A stretch of 64,000 nt of DNA, taken from positions 59,725-123,724 of the forward strand of contig CAMJPC010000005.1 in the NCBI GenBank assembly GCA_946407705.1, written 5' to 3'. The DNA is from an uncultured Clostridia bacterium. GTDB lineage: Bacteria > Bacillota > Clostridia > Saccharofermentanales > Saccharofermentanaceae. The notes below the pieces were generated by a model. It was not told where the DNA came from and made no database searches. It saw only the letters and a list, made by a program, of their open reading frames with translations. The position numbers and the translations under genes were made by a program. Shown here in pieces: positions 58,506 to 64,000 of the stretch (position 1 is the first letter of the stretch; every line of letters starts with the position of its first letter).

Positions 58506-59745
58506 AAGTCTTCTTGCCTCCCATTACAGTCAAGAGTGTCTCACCATAGAGCTTCCAGCCGTCGTACGGCGTGTTAAGCGATTTCGAGAGCATCTTGTTC
58601 TTGTCAAAGACGAACTCGTGATCAAGATCGAACACCGCAAGATCGGCGTCGTCGCCTTCTTCCATACCGCCTCTTCCAAGCTTCAAGATCTTCGAAGGAG
58701 CGAAGCACATCAGGTCGATCAGACGTTCGAGTGTGATTACGCCTTTTTTTACAAGATAAGTGTACCCTAAAGCAAAGGCTGACTCAAACCCTAATATGCC
58801 GTTTAATGCGACGGAAAACTCACAGTCCTTCTCGTCAGAATGATGGGGTGCGTGGTCTGTTGCGATAGCATCGATCGTACCGTCCTTGATGCCTTCGATG
58901 ATGGCGTCGACGTGTTCCTGTGTTCGAAGCGGCGGGTGCATCTTGAAGTTGGAGTCGTAGTTCTCGCAGAGATCGTCGGTCATGGTGAAGTAGTGAGGGC
59001 ATGTCTCGCATGTCACCTTTACTCCCCTGGCTTTGGCCTCTCTGATCATGCGGACGCCGCCCTTTGTGCTGACGTGGCAGATATGGACCGGGATATTCAG
59101 GTATTCAGAGAGGATGATGTCTCTTGCGATCATGATGTCCTCGGCTGCCGTGGGGATTCCCCTGATGCCGATGCAGGTTGATACTTCGCCTTCGTTCATT
59201 GCGCCTTCTGAAAGGCTCTTGTCTTCGCAGTGGTTGAGTACCGGGAGATCAAAGTCAGACGAATACTCAAGTACTTTTCTCATGATTCCCGCGTTCTTGA
59301 TGGGGTGTCCGTCGTCAGAGACAGCTACGATTCCTGCCTCCTTCATGAGGCCCATCTCAGATATCTGGTCACCGTCGATGCCCTTAGTTGCAGCGCCTAT
59401 CGGATAGACTCTGCAGTTGTTTGCTTCTTTGGCCTTCTTTAAGATGCCGCTGATGACAGCAGCATTGTCGGCTACGGGGTTTGTGTTGGGCATCGGGCAG
59501 ACAGATGTGTAACCGCCTTTGGCAGCGCTAGCGGTCTCTGTAGCTATTGTTCCCTTGTATTCAAAGCCCGGCTCTCTTAAGTGGCAGTGCATGTCGACAA
59601 GGCCCGGAACGACCGTGCCGCCCTTGCAGTCGATTATCTCGTCTGCTTCACTGTCCTTGAAGGGCTTCGAAAACTTTTCGCCGTCGATATAGATCTTGTC
59701 AGTATCCTTGCCGAATACTTTGCAGTTAGTAAGTATGGTCTTCAC
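58489..59745 (-). CDS. pyrC: Dihydroorotase
   Basis: This 418-residue class I dihydroorotase cyclises carbamoyl-aspartate. The zinc motif DMHCHLREPG is at about 51-60, followed by GGYTSVCPMPNTNP, HVSTKGGV, and ATDHAPH. The start is a GTG at 59745, overlapping the pyrB stop by 4 bases, and is supported by a strong AAGGAGG site 7 bases upstream. No ATG lies near enough to replace it without cutting into the conserved beginning. Confidence 0.96.
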   Translation of the reverse strand: MKTILTNCKVFGKDTDKIYIDGEKFSKPFKDSEADEIIDCKGGTVVPGLVDMHCHLREPGFEYKGTIATETASAAKGGYTSVCPMPNTNPVADNAAVISGILKKAKEANNCRVYPIGAATKGIDGDQISEMGLMKEAGIVAVSDDGHPIKNAGIMRKVLEYSSDFDLPVLNHCEDKSLSEGAMNEGEVSTCIGIRGIPTAAEDIMIARDIILSEYLNIPVHICHVSTKGGVRMIREAKARGVKVTCETCPHYFTMTDDLCENYDSNFKMHPPLRTQEHVDAIIEGIKDGTIDAIATDHAPHHSDEKDCEFSVALNGILGFESAFALGYTYLVKKGVITLERLIDLMCFAPSKILKLGRGGMEEGDDADLAVFDLDHEFVFDKNKMLSKSLNTPYDGWKLYGETLLTVMGGKKTYEKLQ

Positions 59746-60671
59746 AGATTGTTCCTCCTTGCCATGAGCAGATAGAGCACAGCCATTCTTACGGCTACAC
59801 CGTTTGTTACCTGTTCGTTGATGACCGACTGGTCACAGTCGTAGACAGCTGTCGGGAGCTCAACTCCGTGGTTGCACGGACCCGGGTGCATCAGGAAGGC
59901 ATCAGGCTTAGCAAGTGCGAGCATTTCGGGCGTGATCGCGTAGAAGTGAGCGTACTCTGATACCGAGGGAAACAGTGATTTCTGCTGGCGCTCGAGCTGT
60001 ACTCGGAGGCCCATTACAGCGTCAGCATCTCTTACGCAGTCTGCTACGGAGTCTGCGATCCTGACACCCATCTTTTCGATGCCGACGGGCATCATGGTCT
60101 TGGGACCGTATACGCTGACCTTGGCACCGAGCTTGGAGAGTCCGATCGCGTTGGATCTTACTACTCGGCTGTGGTAGATGTCTCCGCAGATCGCGATGTT
60201 CTTGCCTTCGAAAGTATCGAATCTCTCGTACATTGTGAGCATGTCTAGGAGTGCCTGAGTCGGGTGCTCGTTCATTCCGTCACCTGCGTTTACAACAGAT
60301 GCTTTGAGGTGAGGTGCAATGAAATGAGGCGCACCGGACTGGTTATGTCTCATGATTATGATGTCCGTTCCCATCATGTCTATCGTTCTTGCCGTATCAA
60401 GGAGTGATTCACCCTTGTTTACGGAGCTTCCGGAAGTTGAGATGTTGGCAGATGCCGATCCCATGTACTTGGATGCAAGCTCGAACGAAAGCCTCGTTCT
60501 AGTTGAGTTCTCATAGAAAAGCGTTACAACTGACTTGCCCTGAAGGTGTGATGTCTTCTTGTTGGCAGACGATATTACCAGCTTCATTGTTTTAGCAGTA
60601 TCAAGGATTTCCATGATCTCTTCTGCGGTAAGCTGCTTCATACCGAGGAGATCCTTACTCTTAAGTCCCAT
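59742..60671 (-). CDS. pyrB: Aspartate carbamoyltransferase, catalytic chain
   Basis: This 309-residue enzyme has the carbamoyl-phosphate motif ENSTRTRLSFELA, NAGDGMNEHPTQALLDMLT, and the aspartate-binding MGLRVQLERQ. It makes carbamoyl-aspartate, the first committed step. No regulatory chain pyrI is present in this window, as in most Firmicutes. The ATG shares a base with the pyrR stop (TGATG). It is the second gene in the pyr operon. Confidence 0.97.
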   Translation of the reverse strand: MGLKSKDLLGMKQLTAEEIMEILDTAKTMKLVISSANKKTSHLQGKSVVTLFYENSTRTRLSFELASKYMGSASANISTSGSSVNKGESLLDTARTIDMMGTDIIIMRHNQSGAPHFIAPHLKASVVNAGDGMNEHPTQALLDMLTMYERFDTFEGKNIAICGDIYHSRVVRSNAIGLSKLGAKVSVYGPKTMMPVGIEKMGVRIADSVADCVRDADAVMGLRVQLERQQKSLFPSVSEYAHFYAITPEMLALAKPDAFLMHPGPCNHGVELPTAVYDCDQSVINEQVTNGVAVRMAVLYLLMARRNNL

Positions 60672-61225
60672 CAGACGTTTTCCTCCTCTTTAAGAAGTAT
60701 TACTCTGTCCTTGCCGTCAACTTCCTTTACCTCGACATCAATGTGCTCGGTGATGGCGGTCGGAACGTTCTTTCCTACATAGTCCGCTCTGAAAGGAAGC
60801 TGTCTGTGGCCTCTGTCTATCAGGATCGCAAGCTGGATGTTTGCAGGCCTTCCCATATCAAAGATGTTCTCTATGGCGGCCCTTGTGGTCCTGCCCGTAT
60901 AGAGAACATCATCTACCAGGATTATCTTTTTGCCGTTTACGTCAAACGGGATATCAGTGCCGTTTACGACGGGGTGAGCAGAGAGCATTGAAAGATCGTC
61001 TCTGTAGAAGGTGATATCGAGAATGCCCATCGGGACCTTAACGCCTTCGATCTCCTCCAAAAGCTTTCGTATCCTCATTGCGAGAGGTACGCCTCTCTTC
61101 TGGATACCGATGATGGCAACATCATCCAGTCCGTCGTTGCGCTCAACAATCTCGTGCGAGATCCTGATCAGAGCACGGGACATTGCCGCTTCATCCATTA
61201 GTTCATGACCCGGGATCAAAACCAT
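60671..61225 (-). CDS. pyrR: Bifunctional pyr operon regulator/uracil phosphoribosyltransferase PyrR
   Basis: This 184-residue PRTase-fold regulator has the PRPP loop ILVDDVLYTGRTTRAA, intact unlike the OPRT-like protein downstream, and the RNA-binding surface near RKLLEEIEGVKVP. It binds the pyr leader RNA when UMP or UTP is high and attenuates expression; many forms also have weak uracil PRTase activity. The AAGGAG site lies 7 bases before the ATG, with only T between them. It is the first gene of the operon and is preceded by a PyrR-binding leader. Confidence 0.96.
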   Translation of the reverse strand: MVLIPGHELMDEAAMSRALIRISHEIVERNDGLDDVAIIGIQKRGVPLAMRIRKLLEEIEGVKVPMGILDITFYRDDLSMLSAHPVVNGTDIPFDVNGKKIILVDDVLYTGRTTRAAIENIFDMGRPANIQLAILIDRGHRQLPFRADYVGKNVPTAITEHIDVEVKEVDGKDRVILLKEEENV

Positions 61226-61358
61226 AAAAAAACTCCTTCCACTAAGTATGTGGCTATAGAAAGCCCGTCCGGCAGAAAGGAATCCGTAAAATACAAGTAT
61301 TAAAGATGTTTTACAGCACTTACGGCCTCGCCGGACCGTTTAAAGTTTTGCTGTGAAA
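61226..61358 (-). promoter_or_regulatory. pyrR leader: PyrR-binding leader of the pyr operon
   Basis: The leader RNA forms ACGG-TCCGGCGAGG-CCGT (61322-61339), which contains the PyrR binding-loop consensus UCCNGNGAGG. An outer stem CAGCA/TGCTG (61349-61353 with 61314-61318) closes it. The 7 bases GTCCGGC in the loop side (61330-61336) can instead pair with GCCGGAC at 61267-61273. Between that site and the start codon I see no classical terminator with a T run; the only T run is the 7 T between the ribosome site and the ATG. A pairing of UUCCUU (61277-61282) with the AAGGAG ribosome site (61233-61238) would block translation. The binding site is convincing. The read-out is inferred. Confidence 0.85.
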
Positions 61359-61387
61359 ATTCTATATATAAAGACGGTGAATTGCAA
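61359..61387 (-). promoter_or_regulatory. Probable promoter of the pyr operon
   Basis: On the minus strand TTGCAA (61387-61382) and TAGAAT (61364-61359) are separated by 17 bases. The predicted start at about 61352 falls just before the PyrR-binding structure. Confidence 0.55.
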
Positions 61388-61418
61388 GGAGAACAGTGTG
61401 ACATTTTTGAAGAAAATC

Positions 61419-62189
61419 TCAATGTGTCCTCATGTCAGATGAAAGTTCGTATGCGTTGTATTCGTGAGAGAATTTATAGCCCAGTTTCTCGGCCAATCGG
61501 ACTGATATCCTGTTTTGGGCATCCCAGCTCGGATAAAGGCCTTCATTAAGACAGTTCAATATGAGTTTTGATGATACAATGGCAGCAAATCCCTTTTGTC
61601 TTTCATCTTCCTTGGTATCTACTTCTATCTCTATGCCTTCCTTGTACCTTGTGTAAGACGAGGCACCGGAGACTATCTTGCCTTCTTTCAGGATAACTAC
61701 TCCCATTCCCCATTCAAGATATTCTTCTTTAGTATTAAACGCAGAAACGAAATCAGCTGTAACAGGATCTTGAATGCACAGATCGTATATCCGGTCATCG
61801 ATCTCGCAGAGTTCATAACCTTCAGGAAGTGTTTTAATTGTTTCTTCCAAGAGTTTACGGTCAAATACAGTATCTTTTCTGAAGGCATATCTGGTTCTTT
61901 TAACTGCATCAGGATAAACATCTTCGATCAATGCTGCCCATTTGTCATTTTGTGGGATCATTATGACGAACCCTTCAGGTTTACCTGAAACCAGTTCTTC
62001 ATCGGGTTCTCCGGCAACGAAAGCGAAACAACCGACAAAAGCCATTGCAGACCTGGGATTCTCCGTTTCTTTAACGTATATTTTGCCCATGACTTTTTGA
62101 AGGCAAGAATAAATCAGGGTTTCTTCCCAACCATCGAAAAGGTTTTGTGCTTTGGATGTATCCTCTAATTCATGGAGCATGACTTTCAC
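61419..62189 (-). CDS. GNAT-family N-acetyltransferase
   Basis: This 256-residue protein has an N-terminal domain with no clear motif (about 1-125) and a C-terminal acetyltransferase domain with VVILKEGKIVSGASSYTRYKEGIEIEVDTKEDERQKGFAAIVSSKLI. In this, the acetyl-CoA loop is QKGFAA, and NRISVRLAEKLGYKF follows. This arrangement fits the GNAT_acetyltran group (Pfam GNAT type with an extra N-terminal half). The substrate is unknown. It overlaps the upstream hydrolase gene by 4 bases and is the last gene of a three-gene unit; the pyr promoter follows. Confidence 0.85.
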   Translation of the reverse strand: MKVMLHELEDTSKAQNLFDGWEETLIYSCLQKVMGKIYVKETENPRSAMAFVGCFAFVAGEPDEELVSGKPEGFVIMIPQNDKWAALIEDVYPDAVKRTRYAFRKDTVFDRKLLEETIKTLPEGYELCEIDDRIYDLCIQDPVTADFVSAFNTKEEYLEWGMGVVILKEGKIVSGASSYTRYKEGIEIEVDTKEDERQKGFAAIVSSKLILNCLNEGLYPSWDAQNRISVRLAEKLGYKFSHEYNAYELSSDMRTH

Positions 62190-63103
62190 TTGATCCCGAT
62201 ATCATTAAAGAAATCCCTGATATAACCGGTATATGTCTCAAAGCCTGCGACACTGCGGCATCTGGCATGACCTGCGCCTTCCACAAGGATCAATTTGGCA
62301 TAAGTTCCTTTCTCGGCAGCTTTCTCACATAAGCGCTCGCTGTGGTATGGTTTTATGAAAGTGTCTCCTGCTCCGTGAATGAATAAAACCGGGCATTTTA
62401 CATTCATGTCCCTGTAAGCATCAGACTCTTTGCAGTCAACGCCATAGAAGATCTTTCCGCCAAGCCAGCAAAAGATCGCAAGAAATCTGAGATGGATATT
62501 GTTGTAGCAGTCACTTAAGACCTCATACGCGCCCATGTTGGGACAGTCAGCAACTATGAAATCGATCTTTGGTCCGTATTTGGTGACAATAAGAGCGGAT
62601 GAACTGCCCATCGACTCGCCGTGAATCCCCAAAATCTCAATGTCTTTATATCTGTTTCTAGTGTCCTCGATCACTTTCAGGAGATCCTGGGATTCAATGT
62701 TTCCCAAAGTACACTTATCAGGAGCGTTTTCACCGTGTCCCCTGGAATCGTATATGATGCAGGAAAAACCGAGCTTTATGTAAGAATTGACGTATTTGAC
62801 GGAACCGTATCTGCTGGAGGTGTGACCGTGAGCGATGATCACGTATTTGCCGGTGCTTCTTGTCTCCGCCGTGCTGACAAATGTTGAGTTTAGTGAGTAA
62901 CCGTCTTTGCCTTCGATCTTATAGTTTTCTTTGTCGTACTTATCAAAATCAAGCCAGAGGCCTCGCTCTTTATTGATCTCTATCTCTCTGTCCGTAGGAA
63001 TAAGCCTGGGCTTAACCAGTGCTTGGGCGTTACGCCATGAGAAAATGACAAGACCTGCGAGCGTTATCACTATGATTGTTGATATAGCGATGATCCAGGG
63101 CAT
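62186..63103 (-). CDS. Membrane-anchored alpha/beta hydrolase
   Basis: This 305-residue protein has one N-terminal helix (about 2-24, WIIAISTIIVITLAGLVIFSW) and an alpha/beta hydrolase domain. The intact nucleophile elbow is GESMGSSSAL, with HGAGDTFIKPYHSE and the catalytic His in VEGAGHARC. Oxyanion-loop HGHTSSRYGS is present. It should be an active serine hydrolase, outside the membrane if the helix is an anchor. The substrate is unknown. It starts 4 bases after the methyltransferase stop and overlaps the GNAT gene by 4 bases. Confidence 0.87.
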   Translation of the reverse strand: MPWIIAISTIIVITLAGLVIFSWRNAQALVKPRLIPTDREIEINKERGLWLDFDKYDKENYKIEGKDGYSLNSTFVSTAETRSTGKYVIIAHGHTSSRYGSVKYVNSYIKLGFSCIIYDSRGHGENAPDKCTLGNIESQDLLKVIEDTRNRYKDIEILGIHGESMGSSSALIVTKYGPKIDFIVADCPNMGAYEVLSDCYNNIHLRFLAIFCWLGGKIFYGVDCKESDAYRDMNVKCPVLFIHGAGDTFIKPYHSERLCEKAAEKGTYAKLILVEGAGHARCRSVAGFETYTGYIRDFFNDIGIK

Positions 63104-63107
63104 TATG

Positions 63108-63731
63108 TTACTCCTTTGTATAGTCCAATCTCAGCAAAGCCTTGCCGTTCGGAAGGTTTTCCCTGCTGCTGCCTGTAAATGCATATCCGGCTTCCTTTAG
63201 ACAATTGTTCAATTCTTCTTTTTCCATCTGGTGATGGACTTCGTCCAGCCTGTCAAACGAATGAAGATAAGGTGAATCGGATACCCATGCATTCGTGTCA
63301 GTGTTTATCTGAATGACTACCGAGACATATTCAGGATCGATCTTCAAAACGGCCTGTTTGAATGCTCTGTAACCGATATACTCGACCAGAAGATTTGCTA
63401 TTACTAATTCGGCGTGCGGCAGTTTGTCAGACTCATTGATCAGGTCTAGCTGCAGGCATCTGAAGACTAAAGACTTATCCTTATGTCTGATATAGGATTC
63501 TTTCAGATAATCTTCGTTAATATCAATGCCGTATACGGTCTGATACTTGGCAGTATCAATATGTTCAAGGCCGTTTCCGCCAGCTACCCCCAATACGGCT
63601 GCCGTTTTGACCGGGAAATAATCGAACTGAGCTGCCATGAAACGGTTCAGCGACTGAAGCTGACCAACTGAGTCTAAACTCATGTGGTTCTCGTAATCTG
63701 ACAATTTTATCTCATTCCACGGGTTGGACAT
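63108..63731 (-). CDS. Class I SAM-dependent methyltransferase-like protein
   Basis: This 207-residue protein has a Rossmann SAM-binding glycine loop AAVLGVAGGNGLEHID (about 44-59), an acidic VYGIDINEDYL at the end of strand 2, and a motif II-like HAELVIANLLVEYIG. The substrate is unknown. It is the first gene of the methyltransferase, hydrolase and GNAT unit. A GGAAG site precedes the ATG and an extended -10 lies at 63763-63771. Confidence 0.8.
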   Translation of the reverse strand: MSNPWNEIKLSDYENHMSLDSVGQLQSLNRFMAAQFDYFPVKTAAVLGVAGGNGLEHIDTAKYQTVYGIDINEDYLKESYIRHKDKSLVFRCLQLDLINESDKLPHAELVIANLLVEYIGYRAFKQAVLKIDPEYVSVVIQINTDTNAWVSDSPYLHSFDRLDEVHHQMEKEELNNCLKEAGYAFTGSSRENLPNGKALLRLDYTKE

Positions 63732-63762
63732 GCTCTTCCCTCTTATTCTGAATCTATCAACG

Positions 63763-63771
63763 ATTATAGCA
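63763..63771 (-). promoter_or_regulatory. Extended -10 promoter of the methyltransferase operon
   Basis: The minus strand reads TGCTATAAT, a perfect extended -10, 32 bases before the methyltransferase start. No strong -35 is seen. Confidence 0.65.
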
Positions 63772-63812
63772 AACAGACAGGTATTACAGGCATAACCATC
63801 GGTCTAATTAAA

Positions 63813-63841
63813 TTGACAATGAAATAATGCTTTAATATAAT
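63813..63841 (+). promoter_or_regulatory. Consensus sigma-A promoter of tRNA-Leu
   Basis: A perfect TTGACA (63813-63818), 17-base spacer and perfect TATAAT (63836-63841) lie 12 bases before the tRNA. It is the strongest promoter in the window, as expected for a stable RNA. Confidence 0.93.
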
Positions 63842-63853
63842 TTACTTCGCTAC

Positions 63854-63938
63854 GGGGTTGTGGCGGAATGGCAGACGCAGCAGACTCAAAATCTGCCGAC
63901 CATAAATCGTGTGGGTTCAAGTCCCACCAGCCCCACCA
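63854..63938 (+). tRNA. tRNA-Leu (anticodon CAA)
   Basis: This 85-base gene folds as a class II tRNA. The acceptor stem GGGGTTG pairs with CAGCCCC, the anticodon stem GCAGA/TCTGC closes loop CTCAAAA with anticodon CAA, and a long variable arm is CGA...TCG. The T-arm is GTGGG/CCCAC with TTCAAGT, and the 3' ACCA is encoded. It reads UUG leucine codons. Confidence 0.97.
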
Positions 63939-63945
63939 AAAAAGG

Positions 63946-64000
63946 TGAAGTTACCCCCATAAGTTGGACAGATGTTACAATTTATGGGGGTACTTTTATG
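63946..64000 (+). mobile_element. Probable left end of an IS3-family (IS150-like) insertion sequence
   Basis: The sequence starting TGAAGTTACCCCCATAAGTTGGACAG resembles the terminal inverted repeat of IS150-group IS3 elements (TG...CCCC..AAGTTGGACA). It contains a perfect 11-base inverted repeat (63952-63962 and 63982-63992) and reaches an ATG at the last three bases (63998-64000) after GGGGGT, where the first transposase gene would start. Only 55 bases are visible, so the element, its frame and its right end cannot be confirmed. The hairpin could also end tRNA transcription. Confidence 0.6.

Overview
The window reads as a compact, mostly core-genome stretch of a low-to-mid GC Gram-positive anaerobe, most likely class Clostridia (Bacillota). 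The clues are the following: a perfect CIRCE operator in front of groES-groEL, a PyrR-binding leader in front of pyrR-pyrB-pyrC, a class 1B dihydroorotate dehydrogenase with its PyrK partner, folate-type TrmFO, the ACT/UPF0210 pair, DUF5711 and VanZ proteins, a fused PurL/PurQ enzyme, strong AGGAGG ribosome sites, and TTGACA-N17-TATAAT or TGnTATAAT promoters. Lipoproteins with Ser/Thr-rich linkers and a Gld-type ABC exporter are compatible with a gut or rumen Oscillospirales/Saccharofermentans-like lineage. The genus is an inference and cannot be fixed from the sequence alone.

Layout: 1-240 holds the 5' part of ychF (minus). 379-8168 is a plus-strand run of comM, dprA, topA, trmFO, a PP2C phosphatase and a degenerate PP2C-like partner. 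8149-12705 is minus: tgt-queA (queuosine), then a sensor kinase/response regulator pair. 12859-15938 holds galE and the CIRCE-controlled groES-groEL with a clear terminator. 16047-23430 holds a small membrane protein, an acyl-ACP thioesterase, and a Gld-like ABC exporter with DUF4340 and DUF5711 partners. 23443-30010 holds a CYTH protein, two coupled flavoproteins, the ACT/UPF0210 pair and a GH13 enzyme. argH and argG (both minus) flank a small lipoprotein gene, and argG has a probable ArgR operator. 33459-47892 is a long plus-strand run: class IV aminotransferase, htpG, purL, rsmA, a ZapA-like protein, a U32 peptidase, dut, a degenerate alpha/beta hydrolase, tsaD, smpB, VanZ and a rhodanese lipoprotein.

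48020-63731 is almost entirely minus: a GH114-like lipoprotein, an O-acetylhomoserine sulfhydrylase, the TldE/TldD pair, then the pyrimidine operon pyrR-B-C-F-K-D, an atypical orotate phosphoribosyltransferase-like gene and an acyl-CoA ligase, preceded by a PyrR leader. A methyltransferase, hydrolase and GNAT operon follows. The right edge holds a tRNA-Leu(CAA) with a consensus promoter and, 7 bases past its CCA, what looks like the left end of an IS3-family insertion sequence.

Genes are tightly packed, many overlapping by 1-20 bases, and no gene-free stretch reaches 300 bases. I found no CRISPR array, prophage, defence island or clear new multi-gene system. The best candidates for something undescribed are two apparent pseudoenzymes (a PP2C-like protein that has lost its metal aspartates beside an intact PP2C, and an alpha/beta hydrolase that has lost Ser and His), the non-canonical OPRT-like protein inside the pyr operon, and the pyr leader, whose read-out may be translational.
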